A DNA stretch of 42,738 nucleotides from DASWIP01 sp036397635 (GTDB taxonomy: Bacteria > Actinomycetota > AC-67). Shown in pieces: positions 16,100 to 23,299 of this stretch (position 1 is the first letter of the stretch; each line of letters starts with the position of its first letter). The stretch lies in NCBI GenBank assembly GCA_036397635.1, contig DASWIP010000022.1, forward strand, positions 1 to 42,738, in the 5' to 3' direction. Position numbers and translations under genes: made by a program. The notes below the pieces were generated by a model, which was given only the letters and a program-made list of their open reading frames with translations, had not been told where the DNA came from and made no database searches.

Positions 16100-16128
16100 A
16101 TTCTAGGTGCTTGTGAGAGAAATCACAA
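16100..16128 (-). promoter_or_regulatory. rex-hem operon promoter with the -35 box inside the operator
   Basis: Read on the minus strand, TTGTGA (complement of 16123-16128) and TAGAAT (complement of 16100-16105) are separated by exactly 17 bases. Transcription would start near 16093, 26 bases before the GTG. The -35 hexamer is one half-site of the Rex palindrome, so bound Rex would block RNA polymerase. Confidence 0.75.
16111..16128. promoter_or_regulatory. Rex operator upstream of rex-hemACDB
   Basis: TTGTGAGAGAAATCACAA is a perfect 6-bp inverted repeat around a six-base centre and fits the Rex operator pattern. It lies 44 bases before the rex start codon. Autoregulation of the rex-heme operon is established for Streptomyces Rex. 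Confidence 0.85.
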
Positions 16129-16176
16129 ACGGTTGCCCTCGGCCGTCAGAGCGGTCGCAGAGTTAGAAAGCGCAGG

Positions 16177-16407
16177 TCAACCAGACGATTTCGCTCGGCG
16201 CGAGGCGCGCTTGACGGCGCGCCGAAGCGTCCGTTCTGTGACCCGGAGTTCGGCCACGATCACCCCGTCCACCTCGATCACCGGGACCCGCGAGGCATAC
16301 CGGGCATCCTCGGCGATCTCGTAGGGCCGGCCGATGGCGTCCAGCGCCGCGCGCGCATCGTCGCAGAGCGAGCAGTCGGGCTTCGTGTACAGCACGATGC
16401 GCGGCAT
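16177..16407 (-). CDS. small glutaredoxin-like protein
   Basis: The 76-residue protein is a minimal thioredoxin fold: MPRIVLYTKPDCSLCDDARAA with the redox motif CSLC, the cis-proline segment SRVPVIEVDG, and a basic tail. It has the length of the glutaredoxin-2-like/DUF836 group. In mycobacteria a comparable protein (Rv0508) stands directly before hemA, as here, though here the rex promoter intervenes. Its ATG shares one base with the stop of the membrane-protein gene upstream (TGATG). Substrate unknown. Confidence 0.87.
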   Translation of the reverse strand: MPRIVLYTKPDCSLCDDARAALDAIGRPYEIAEDARYASRVPVIEVDGVIVAELRVTERTLRRAVKRASRRAKSSG

Positions 16408-17126
16408 CAGGTCGGCGACTCGCCCGGGTCTTCCACGGTGAAGCGAGGCGCGCGCCCGGAGAGCAGGAAGCCGGCGAACATCACGGTCACCCCTGCCGCC
16501 AGCGCGACAGAGAACCCGCCGACGGCCGCCCCGCCCCCGATGCGAGCCAGCGCGAAGCCGCCGATCGCGGTGATGGTTGCGCCGGCAGCGATCAGCGAGT
16601 TGGCCCGCACCCGCGCGACCGGGGGCTTCATCCCCTTGCGGGATCTGGACGACCACACCGCGATCCCCACCACCACCACCCACGCCACGATCGAGTACCA
16701 GCGCCCGATCGACTGCACCGGATCGCCGGCAGCCCAGATCTCCGAACCCCGAGGGATGTCGTCCACGCTCGCGAGCCTCTCCGTGTTCGGATCCGCGCCG
16801 ACGACCAGCACGAGCGCATACACCGACAGCGCGCTCACCACGATCGCGGACACCACACGGACAGCTTTCCCGCCGATCAGGGCGATGCTGCCGAGCGCGA
16901 GCCACGGCACGTTGAGCATGACGCCGAAGAGCCAGAAGATGCGGTACAGCGTCGCATCCCATCGCGAAGCAACCCCGAGGATCACGGCGACGGAGGCGAG
17001 CGCATACATCGCCAGCGCGATCCCCCACGCGAGCAGCGGGAGCGTGCGCCGCTGTGCCCACCGCCGCAGGAGGACCGCCGCGAACACCGCGCTGATACCC
17101 GCGGCGACGATCGGGAAGAGGATCAC
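16407..17126 (-). CDS. unknown multi-helix membrane protein
   Basis: The protein of 239 residues has about seven hydrophobic segments, with one longer polar loop near the middle (ADPNTERLASVDDIPRGSE). No motif identifies a family. I prefer the GTG at 17126, one base after the acyl-CoA ligase stop (TGACGTG), because stop-start coupling is the rule in this gene run; the ATG at 17165 (252 residues, 38 bases of overlap) is the alternative. It is coupled to the glutaredoxin-like gene downstream. Confidence 0.75.
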   Translation of the reverse strand: MILFPIVAAGISAVFAAVLLRRWAQRRTLPLLAWGIALAMYALASVAVILGVASRWDATLYRIFWLFGVMLNVPWLALGSIALIGGKAVRVVSAIVVSALSVYALVLVVGADPNTERLASVDDIPRGSEIWAAGDPVQSIGRWYSIVAWVVVVGIAVWSSRSRKGMKPPVARVRANSLIAAGATITAIGGFALARIGGGAAVGGFSVALAAGVTVMFAGFLLSGRAPRFTVEDPGESPT

Positions 17127-17127
17127 G

Positions 17128-18669
17128 TCAAGCCTTCGAGCGGTGCGCGCGCTTGCCGGCCGCATCGTCCCTGAGTGCCCGGCGGAGCACCTTGCCCGTT
17201 TGGGTGTGAGGTAACTCGGCTACGAACTGCACCACCTCGGGACACTTGAACCGCGCGATGTGCCGCTTGCAGAACTCGATGATCTCCTCCTGTGTCGCGC
17301 GCTCCTCGGGCCGCAGGACCACGAACGCCTTCACCGCTTCCCCCGTGTACGGGTGCGGCATCCCCACGACGGCGGCCTCGGCGACCTTGGCGTTCCGGTA
17401 GAGCGCGTCCTCGACCTCGCGCGGATACACGTTGAACCCGCTGACGATGATGAGATCCTTCTTGCGGTCAACGATGAACAGATAACCGTCCTCGTCCGCG
17501 TAGGCGACATCGCCGGTGTGGAACCATCCGTCGGCCTTGGCTGCGCTTGTCGCATCATCTTGCCGCCAGTACCCCTTGAACACGTTTGGACCACGGACGA
17601 CGATCTCGCCGGGGTCGCCTTCCTCGACATCATCACCGGCCTCGTCCACGAGCCGCAGGTCGATCCCAGGGAGCGGACGGCCGATCGATCCGGGCTTTGC
17701 CTCGTCGCCCATGGCGGTGGAGGTCACCGCGGGTGCCGTCTCGGTCAGGCCGTACCCCTCCCAGATCGTGATCCCCAGTCGGCTGCGGAACTCCTGTAGC
17801 ACCGGACCCGGCAACGGGGCGGCCCCGGACACCGCGACCCGCACCGCCGAGAGATCCCGCGTCTCGACGCCTGGGGTCTGCAGCCATGCGACGAACATCG
17901 GAGGCGCCCCGAACAGCACCGTCGCGCGGTGCCGTTCGATCCCGTCGAGAGATGCCACCGGATCGAACCGCTCCTGCAGCAACGCCGTCGCACCTTCTCG
18001 CATCGCGAGTCCCAGGATGACGTTCAGCGCGTAGATGTGGAACATCGGCAGGACCAGCAGGATCACGTCATCCTCGGCGACTCGAAGGCGTGACACCTGG
18101 CTCATCTGATCCAGGTTGGCGAGCAGGTTGCCGTGCGTCAGCATGGCACCCTTCGCTTTACCCGTCGTGCCACTCGTGTACGGAAGGCAGGCCAGGTCGT
18201 CGGGTGTGGAGGAGACATCGGGGACATCGCCCCCGCCGCCCAGCATCTGCTCCCAGGTGATGGAGCCGGTTGGGGCGCGACCGACCACCACCACGTGCTC
18301 GAGCATCGGCAGCGTCTCACGCAGCCCTTCGACAGAGGGCGCGAAAGGCTCCGCGACGATCACGACGCGGGCTTCCGCATCGGCGAGGATGTGCGAGACC
18401 TCGTCTGCGGTGGACATGGTGTTCATCGGCACCATGACTCCCCCAGCACGGACGATGCCCATATAGGCGTAGATGAAGTGCGGGATGTTGTGGACGAGCA
18501 CCGCCACCCGGTCGCCCTTCCGGACACCCAGAGCCGCGATCCCGGCGGCGGCCCGGTCGATCTCCCGGTCGAGCTCGGCGTACTTGACCGGCTCGTCCTG
18601 GAAGAGCAGCGCCGCCTTATCGGGGATTCGCCGAGCGGTCACCCGCACCAGCTCGGCGATATTCAGCAC
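17128..18669 (-). CDS. long-chain fatty-acid-CoA ligase (AMP-binding family)
   Basis: The 513-residue enzyme activates a carboxylic acid via an acyl-adenylate to its CoA thioester. Motifs in order: LPYTSGTTGKAKGAMLTHGN (P-loop-like), the substrate-side VLPMFHIYALN, EGYGLTETAP, GWFHTGDVAYADEDGYLFIV, DRKKDLIIVSGFNVYPREVE (hinge) and the catalytic lysine in PHTQTGKVLRR. The chain length preference cannot be read. The GTG at 18669 (VLNIAELV) matches the usual family start; an in-frame extension to 18861 has no family character. It leads the run with the membrane protein and glutaredoxin. A weak -10 (TACACT, minus, 18747-18752) lies 78 bases upstream. Confidence 0.92.
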   Translation of the reverse strand: MLNIAELVRVTARRIPDKAALLFQDEPVKYAELDREIDRAAAGIAALGVRKGDRVAVLVHNIPHFIYAYMGIVRAGGVMVPMNTMSTADEVSHILADAEARVVIVAEPFAPSVEGLRETLPMLEHVVVVGRAPTGSITWEQMLGGGGDVPDVSSTPDDLACLPYTSGTTGKAKGAMLTHGNLLANLDQMSQVSRLRVAEDDVILLVLPMFHIYALNVILGLAMREGATALLQERFDPVASLDGIERHRATVLFGAPPMFVAWLQTPGVETRDLSAVRVAVSGAAPLPGPVLQEFRSRLGITIWEGYGLTETAPAVTSTAMGDEAKPGSIGRPLPGIDLRLVDEAGDDVEEGDPGEIVVRGPNVFKGYWRQDDATSAAKADGWFHTGDVAYADEDGYLFIVDRKKDLIIVSGFNVYPREVEDALYRNAKVAEAAVVGMPHPYTGEAVKAFVVLRPEERATQEEIIEFCKRHIARFKCPEVVQFVAELPHTQTGKVLRRALRDDAAGKRAHRSKA

Positions 18670-18935
18670 GGCCGCCCCGCGTCGGACACCCTGACCTCGA
18701 TGCTCAGGCGCTCCACCTCCAGCTCGCTGCCCCTCGGGAACGGCCAAGTGTAGAACGCTCGATGCCACAGGCGCATATCGGGCCGGAAACCGCCCAGCGT
18801 GTCCGGTTCTTGGGGGTTCGACCCATCCACCTGGCAAAACACCTGAGAAACAGCCACCCACCGTGTTCAGCGACCTCTTGCCGCGTCCGATACAGCTATC
18901 GAAGGTTGTACGAGCCTGAGTGATCAGGCCGGTCT

Positions 18936-19018
18936 CCGCGAGAAAGGCAAACCCGCCGTGAGGCGGGGACGCAAAGCCACGGGGCCCCTACAGGGGCTAG
19001 CCGGGTTGCCGAAGGGGA
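18936..19018 (+). ncRNA. cyclic di-GMP-I (GEMM-I) riboswitch aptamer
   Basis: Core elements appear in order: GGCAAACCC (18946-18954), a hairpin capped by a GTGA tetraloop (CCGCC/GGCGG), the hallmark GGGACGCAAAGCC, a second hairpin (GCCCC/GGGGC) followed by GGCTAGCCGGG, and GGGTTGCC closing on the first segment. This is the arrangement of the GEMM-I aptamer, including the tetraloop and its receptor. It reads toward the CAP-domain gene at 19108. A separate GTGA-capped hairpin (18914-18929) stands just before it. No other feature is supported in 18670-18913. Confidence 0.93.
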
Positions 19019-19033
19019 CGACGGACTCCCACT

Positions 19034-19103
19034 GAGCCCGTCGACCCGCGGCTGGAAGCGCGGCGAGACGGGTTCTGGCGCTTGGGCCCCACCATCGGGG
19101 GCC
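19034..19103 (+). promoter_or_regulatory. probable riboswitch expression platform: two hairpins before the CAP gene
   Basis: The first hairpin pairs GAGCCCGTC (19034-19042) with GACGGGTTC (19067-19075) and an inner CCGCG/CGCGG. The second pairs GGCCCC (19085-19090) with GGGGCC (19098-19103); its 3' arm contains the G-run that would serve as ribosome site for the ATG at 19108. No T-tract follows the first hairpin, so control of translation by hiding the ribosome site looks more likely than termination. Confidence 0.55.
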
Positions 19104-19107
19104 GGGC

Positions 19108-19791
19108 ATGGGAATTCGCAAGGTGTTATCGGGGGCGCTGGTCTCGGCGCTGACCCTAGGGATCCTCAGCGTCGCCGCGAGCAGCGCGTCCGCGCTGACC
19201 AGTCAAGAGCAAGCTTTCGTCGATCGGATCAACGCCGAACGACGCCAGCGGGGCCTGAACACGCTCGTCGTGAAGAACGATCTCGCCGATGTGGCGCGCC
19301 GGCACAGTCGCCGGATGGCCGCCGAGGGATCGATCTGGCACAACCCCAACCTTGGCAACGAGGTCGACGGCTGGCAAGTCATCGGCGAGAACGTCGGTAT
19401 GGGACCGAGCGTAGAGAGTCTTCACGCGGCTTTCATGAACTCGAAGCCGCACCGCGACAACATCCTCTACAGCTCGTACAACCAGATCGGCGTGGGCAAC
19501 GCGGTCGATGAAAGCGGCACGATCTACACGACCCACGTGTTCGCCAAACGTAGATCCACTTCGTCGACGACCACGAAGAAGAAAACCACTACGACCACCA
19601 CGAAGAAGGTCGCGTCGACGACGACCAGCGCACCAGCGCCGAAGCCTGCCCCTGCGTCTGCGGCCGCGGCACCCAAGCCCAAGCCCAAGCCGGTGACCGC
19701 GGAGCCGCGAACGGTGGACCTCCTCATGCGCATGGTCGGCCTCGACGCCGAGGACGTCGATCCGGCCACAGGTGCCGCAGCCGGGTTCTAG
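19108..19791 (+). CDS. secreted CAP/SCP-domain protein under c-di-GMP riboswitch control
   Basis: The 227-residue protein has a signal peptide (about 1-29, ending SASA), a CAP domain (about 32-147; QEQAFVDRINAERRQRGL, the helix with HSRRMAAEGSIWHN, GENVGMG, and SKPHRDNILY before the final strand), then a Thr/Lys-rich tract (about 150-175) and a Pro/Ala/Lys-rich linker to an unrelated tail. The domain's metal-site histidines (ARRHSRRM and KPHRDNIL) are present. The low-complexity tract suggests a wall-spanning or glycosylated stalk. GEMM riboswitches commonly govern surface and motility genes, which fits a secreted protein. Confidence 0.92.
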   Translation: MGIRKVLSGALVSALTLGILSVAASSASALTSQEQAFVDRINAERRQRGLNTLVVKNDLADVARRHSRRMAAEGSIWHNPNLGNEVDGWQVIGENVGMGPSVESLHAAFMNSKPHRDNILYSSYNQIGVGNAVDESGTIYTTHVFAKRRSTSSTTTKKKTTTTTTKKVASTTTSAPAPKPAPASAAAAPKPKPKPVTAEPRTVDLLMRMVGLDAEDVDPATGAAAGF

Positions 19792-19818
19792 GCCCGGCAC
19801 ACGAAGACCCATCTCCGC

Positions 19819-19863
19819 GCCCCGGGGCCTCATGGCCCCGGGGCCGGCCCCCTTTCGGGGTCC
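19819..19863 (+). terminator. GC-rich double hairpin after the CAP gene
   Basis: GCCCCGGGGCC (19819-19829) pairs perfectly with GGCCCCGGGGC (19834-19844) around TCAT; a weaker hairpin follows (19846-19863). There is no T-tract, but strong GC hairpins of this kind commonly end transcripts in high-GC actinobacteria. Confidence 0.7.
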
Positions 19864-19882
19864 TTCACCGCCGCCCGCCCCG

Positions 19883-19888
19883 TATCAT
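19883..19888 (+). promoter_or_regulatory. -10 hexamer of a probable leaderless promoter
   Basis: TATCAT stands exactly six bases before the ATG at 19895, the spacing expected when transcription starts at the start codon. No ribosome-binding sequence is present. Confidence 0.5.
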
Positions 19889-19894
19889 GGCCGC

Positions 19895-20710
19895 ATGCCT
19901 CGCCGCCCCGAGAAGAAGCAGCCCACCCTGCTGTGCTCCACCGGACCCTTCTACATGCTCCCGCTCGGACAGACGTTCGAAGCCATCGCCAAGGCCGGCT
20001 ATCAGGGTGTCGAGGTGATGGTGACGACCGAGCGCGCGACGCAAGACGCCAAGACCGTACGCGCTCTCTCCGAGGACTTCGGGCTCGCCGTAGACGCCAT
20101 CCACGCGCCCTTCCTGCTGCTGACGCGCCAGGTGTTCACGGCAGACCCGATCGAGAAGATCAAACGCTCCACGGAGCTGGCTCAGGAGACGGACGCGTCC
20201 CTGGTCATCGTGCATCCGGCCTACCGCTGGCAGAACGGCTTCGCGCGCTGGCTGGAACGCCAGTCGCAGGAGTTCTCGGAGACCGAGCGCGTCACCGTCG
20301 CGACCGAGAACATGTTCCCAGTGTGGGTCCGGGGACGCAGCCTGTCGTTCCACCGATCGATGGGTGTCGAGGACATGAAGAAGTTTCCCGCCATCGTGCT
20401 CGACACCAGCCATCTCGCGGTCACGGGGATCGACGTGATCCGCGCCTTCGAAGAGCTGCAGGACCGTATCGTGCACATCCACCTGTCCAACAACCTGGGC
20501 ACCGGACGGGATACCCACTCTCCGCTGACCACCGGCGTGCTCCCGATCGGCAGCCTCCTCGAGCGCCTGTCGGCGAGCGGCTACAGCGGCACGATCACCC
20601 TGGAGATGGATGTCCGCGAATGGGCCAGCCGTCCCGCACAACTGGTCTCGATCCTGCGCGAGCAGCGCGAGTTCTGCCTCGACAAGCTCGGCGCCCCGAC
20701 CGGTGCGTAG
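19895..20710 (+). CDS. sugar phosphate isomerase/epimerase-like TIM-barrel protein
   Basis: The 271-residue protein belongs to the AP endonuclease 2/xylose isomerase-like barrel family. Metal-ligand type segments are visible: GVEVMVTTER, VDAIHAPFLL, VIVHPAYRW, VTVATENMFP, IVLDTSHLAVTG, IVHIHLSNN and the C-terminal TITLEMDV. The reaction is unknown. A comparable protein (Rv0498) stands near proC in mycobacteria, which supports the broader actinobacterial neighbourhood. The ATG is preceded at six bases by TATCAT and lacks a ribosome site. Confidence 0.85.
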   Translation: MPRRPEKKQPTLLCSTGPFYMLPLGQTFEAIAKAGYQGVEVMVTTERATQDAKTVRALSEDFGLAVDAIHAPFLLLTRQVFTADPIEKIKRSTELAQETDASLVIVHPAYRWQNGFARWLERQSQEFSETERVTVATENMFPVWVRGRSLSFHRSMGVEDMKKFPAIVLDTSHLAVTGIDVIRAFEELQDRIVHIHLSNNLGTGRDTHSPLTTGVLPIGSLLERLSASGYSGTITLEMDVREWASRPAQLVSILREQREFCLDKLGAPTGA

Positions 20711-20737
20711 TTCGTCCCCTTTCGTCACAGTCCGGCT

Positions 20738-20764
20738 TAAGGTGGGGCGGCTCGAGGCCGAAAG
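20738..20764 (+). promoter_or_regulatory. possible sigma28 (FliA/SigD)-type promoter
   Basis: TAAGGTGG (20738-20745), an 11-base spacer and GCCGAAAG (20757-20764) resemble the flagellar consensus TAAAGTTT-N11-GCCGATAA (5/8 and 6/8 matches with exact spacing). The receiver-domain gene starts about 96 bases downstream. The remaining leader shows no other clear signal apart from AGGGAG before the start. Confidence 0.4.
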
Positions 20765-20860
20765 AAACCCCGAAGGTAAGGGTGTTCCACGTCCCTCGAC
20801 GGGCGATAGATTCTGTTCCTCTGGGGAGAGGGATCGGTAACCGAAGGGAGCTGGCGTCTC

Positions 20861-21238
20861 ATGGCGATCCGCGTGCTGATCGTCGACGACACCGACCACG
20901 TGCGAGAGATGCTCGCGCAGATGCTGATGCTTGACGGTTTCGACGTCGCAGGGAAGGCCTCGAGCGGTCCCGAAGGTGTGCGGATGGTCGACTCTCGAAC
21001 GCCGGACATCGTGATCATGGATTACAAGATGCCCGTGGTGGACGGCATCACGGCCACGCGCTCGATCCGGAAGATCGCGCCGACCATCCCGGTGGTCCTG
21101 TACACGGCGTACCTCGACGCCGAGCTCGAAGCGCGCGCGCGCGATGCAGGCGTCACCGCCTGCATCGGGAAGGTGGAAGGTCTGGAGACGCTCGAGCGCG
21201 AGATCTCCGCGCTGTGCCTCGAGCTCGTCGACGGCTGA
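20861..21238 (+). CDS. single-domain response regulator (CheY-like)
   Basis: The 125-residue protein is a stand-alone receiver domain: acidic pocket D9/D10 in VLIVDDTDHVRE, phosphorylation site D54 in IVIMDYKMPVVDG, T82 in VVLYTAY and K104 in ACIGKVEG. It has no output domain, so it acts by protein-protein contact, as CheY or a phosphorelay intermediate. No histidine kinase is in the window. A sigma28-like promoter upstream would tie it to motility or chemotaxis. AGGGAG lies about eleven bases before the ATG. It converges on the VOC gene with one base between stops. Confidence 0.93.
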   Translation: MAIRVLIVDDTDHVREMLAQMLMLDGFDVAGKASSGPEGVRMVDSRTPDIVIMDYKMPVVDGITATRSIRKIAPTIPVVLYTAYLDAELEARARDAGVTACIGKVEGLETLEREISALCLELVDG

Positions 21239-21239
21239 T

Positions 21240-21686
21240 CTACACCTCGGGATCCCACGGCCGCACGGTCATCGCGGCTGCCACGTCACCACCGTAGGAC
21301 TCGGGGGCCTCGTCGGCGTACAGCTCGATATCGATCCCGTCCGGGTCGGCCAAGTAGATGCTCTTCGAGACGCCGTGATCGGACGAGCCGACCTTCAGCC
21401 CGCGCGCGCGCAACTCGCGGTACGCCTCGCGCAGGGCATCCAGCGACCGGAGACGGATCGCCACGTGGTACAGCCCTACCTGGCGCGCGTGCGGGTTCTC
21501 AGCTTCGTCTCCGACCTCCATCAACGCGAGGTCATGATGGTTCTCCCCGGCTGCGGTGAAGAACACCATCGGCCCGGAGGTCGCGGACACTCGGAAACCG
21601 AGCACCTCAGTGTAGAATGGCACGCTTCGATCGAGCCTTCGCACCTTCAACACCACATGACCGACCCGCTCTGGTGTGATCGGCAC
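21240..21686 (-). CDS. VOC-family (glyoxalase/extradiol dioxygenase-like) protein
   Basis: The 148-residue protein consists of paired beta-alpha-beta-beta-beta modules: VGHVVLKVRRLDRSVPFYTEVLGF, then GLYHVAIRLRSLDALREAYREL and KSIYLADPDGIDIELY. Metal ligands would be His in GHVV, His in LYHVAI and Glu in IELY. The second half resembles bacterial catechol-2,3-dioxygenase-like proteins, but 148 residues is short for a ring-cleaving enzyme, so it could equally be an isomerase or lyase. The GTG at 21686 lies one base after the stop of the LarA-like gene, so the two are translationally coupled and probably functionally linked. Confidence 0.87.
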   Translation of the reverse strand: MPITPERVGHVVLKVRRLDRSVPFYTEVLGFRVSATSGPMVFFTAAGENHHDLALMEVGDEAENPHARQVGLYHVAIRLRSLDALREAYRELRARGLKVGSSDHGVSKSIYLADPDGIDIELYADEAPESYGGDVAAAMTVRPWDPEV

Positions 21687-21687
21687 G

Positions 21688-23109
21688 CTAGGCCTCCGCC
21701 CGCACGTCTGGGATGAACACGGGAGGCATCTCGACCACCGAGACGCTGGGCTGACGTCCCAACTCGGCGCTCGCCATCGCGAGCGCGTCTTCCACCGAGG
21801 GCGCCCAGTTGAATCCCATCCGTTCCACCGCCTCGGGATCCTTGCCGCCGGCGAAGATGATCCGGCTGCAATGCCTGCGAGCGAACGCGGTCTGCCCCCA
21901 CAGGAACAGGGGATGCGCGCCGTGGAAGGAATATTGGTATCGGTACGCGTGCACGTACTCGGGTCTGTGCGCGAAGTCTTCTGCGTATTCGTCCCAGATC
22001 GCGAACGGATCGGTCGTTCGCGGCAAGATGCCGTCGAACAGCTCCGGGTACGAGCGGTGGTGGCGCTCGAAGGCGACCTCGACCGGATTGGCGAAGATCG
22101 CGACGCCCCCTTCACGGATCAGCGGCCGCTGCGTGTACAAGCCGAACGCGTACGAGCACGCCAGGTTCGCGACCAGGATCGGGTTGATACGCGACAGCGC
22201 CGAGTACGGATCTCGATCCGGCAACCCCCACACGGCGACGTCGCTTTGACCGTCGACCGGCAGCGACTGTTGCGTCGCGAGCAGCGCGAGCGTCTCACGA
22301 TGCACGTCCGGCGTGTGCCCGGCGAACACGCCCGCGAGGCGACCGGGAACCGCACCGTTCAGCACGCACTCGATCGAGAACAGGCGGCGCCCCTTCGCGT
22401 CGAGCTCGCGCGTCACCACTGCGCCCATCTCGGCGAGCAGCTTCTGGAACGCCGACCGCTCCGGATCCATGATCGAGTGGCCGCGCGCGAATGGGAACGG
22501 ACGGTGATGATGGCGGATCGAGCGGAACGTCGATAGCCCAACCACGATCGATTTCCAGCCGCCATTCATGGGCGACGGCGTGCAGTTCACGTAGATCAGC
22601 TGATCCGAATCGGTGACCGCGCGGTTCACCTCAACCTCGAACCCGCGCTCGGTCTCGCCCAGGAAGACCAGTTGCTCGGGATCGCAGGCATCGTGGTTGT
22701 ACAGCCGCTGGGGCGGCAGCAGGGACAGGATCGGTCCGAGCGCCGTCGCAAGCTCGCTCCGGGTCCATTTCCTGTGCAGCGCGTTGGCGACGATGAGTCG
22801 AACATCCTCGGGGCGAACGCCCGCACGATGCAGGGTCTCGAGCAGGATGGGGATGATCAAGCCACGGAAGTCCGGCGGCGCCATCGGAACCACAGGGATC
22901 GTGAGGTCGTCGAAGGCGATCGTGACCTTCGAGCCCGGGCCTACCAGCTTCTCGAGTGGTTCGTGCTGGACTGGTTCCGACAGGGCCGCCCTGACGGCTG
23001 CTTCCGGATCATCCAGCGGGGGCAGCGGGGCGGGGGCGGTCAGGATCCGAGCATCGTCCGGCAGCGAAACGCTGATCGCGTCGTCGCCGAAGAGGAGGGT
23101 TCGCTCCAT
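21688..23109 (-). CDS. LarA-family (nickel-pincer, DUF2088) racemase-like enzyme
   Basis: The protein of about 473 residues has the LarA N-terminal domain (MERTLLFGDDAISVSLPDD; VTIAFDDLTIPVVP) and the segment MNGGWKSIVVGLSTFRSIR, which aligns with the GGRKSI stretch of lactate racemase whose lysine holds the nickel-pincer cofactor. His-rich HHHRPFPFARGHSIMDP supplies further candidate ligands. LarA enzymes racemise or epimerise 2-hydroxyacids; this paralogue's substrate is unknown. The cofactor makers LarB, LarC and LarE are not in the window. Start is uncertain: 23109, 23124 and 23169 are all in frame; 23109 was chosen from family length. Coupled to the VOC gene. Confidence 0.82.
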   Translation of the reverse strand: MERTLLFGDDAISVSLPDDARILTAPAPLPPLDDPEAAVRAALSEPVQHEPLEKLVGPGSKVTIAFDDLTIPVVPMAPPDFRGLIIPILLETLHRAGVRPEDVRLIVANALHRKWTRSELATALGPILSLLPPQRLYNHDACDPEQLVFLGETERGFEVEVNRAVTDSDQLIYVNCTPSPMNGGWKSIVVGLSTFRSIRHHHRPFPFARGHSIMDPERSAFQKLLAEMGAVVTRELDAKGRRLFSIECVLNGAVPGRLAGVFAGHTPDVHRETLALLATQQSLPVDGQSDVAVWGLPDRDPYSALSRINPILVANLACSYAFGLYTQRPLIREGGVAIFANPVEVAFERHHRSYPELFDGILPRTTDPFAIWDEYAEDFAHRPEYVHAYRYQYSFHGAHPLFLWGQTAFARRHCSRIIFAGGKDPEAVERMGFNWAPSVEDALAMASAELGRQPSVSVVEMPPVFIPDVRAEA

Positions 23110-23155
23110 ATGGGGCGAAAGCATAACTATGACGGGGAGCCGGGACACGCGTCCC

Positions 23156-23185
23156 TTGAGTCTGGTCATTTGGGCCGCCTATGCT
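23156..23185 (+). promoter_or_regulatory. predicted promoter of the sigma/anti-sigma operon
   Basis: TTGAGT (23156-23161) and TATGCT (23180-23185) are separated by 18 bases, each matching four of six consensus bases. Transcription would start near 23192. It lies between the divergent LarA-like gene and the small ORF before the sigma gene. Confidence 0.4.
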
Positions 23186-23282
23186 GAACCGCGCGATGAG
23201 GAGAGGGACCGCGGTGCTGCTGACGGCTCTTCTGCTGGCATTGCTGGCGGCCGTCGCATGGCAGTTGGTCCTCAACCGGTAG
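23181..23282 (+). CDS. possible 28-33-residue single-helix membrane peptide
   Basis: The frame opens at ATG 23181 (33 residues) or ATG 23196 (28 residues, MRRGTAVLLTALLLALLAAV) and ends 17 bases before the sigma-factor gene. Two or three arginines are followed by one long hydrophobic helix and a short LNR tail. If the predicted promoter is right, 23181 lies in its -10 box and the 23196 start, almost leaderless, is the real one. No family is recognised; it could be a small membrane protein co-expressed with the sigma factor, or a chance frame. Confidence 0.4.
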   Translation: MLNRAMRRGTAVLLTALLLALLAAVAWQLVLNR

Positions 23283-23299
23283 GGAAGGGCTAGTTACTG

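Noticed and set aside
18670..18861. In-frame extension of the acyl-CoA ligase
   Set aside because: It has no family character and the GTG at 18669 gives a standard N terminus.
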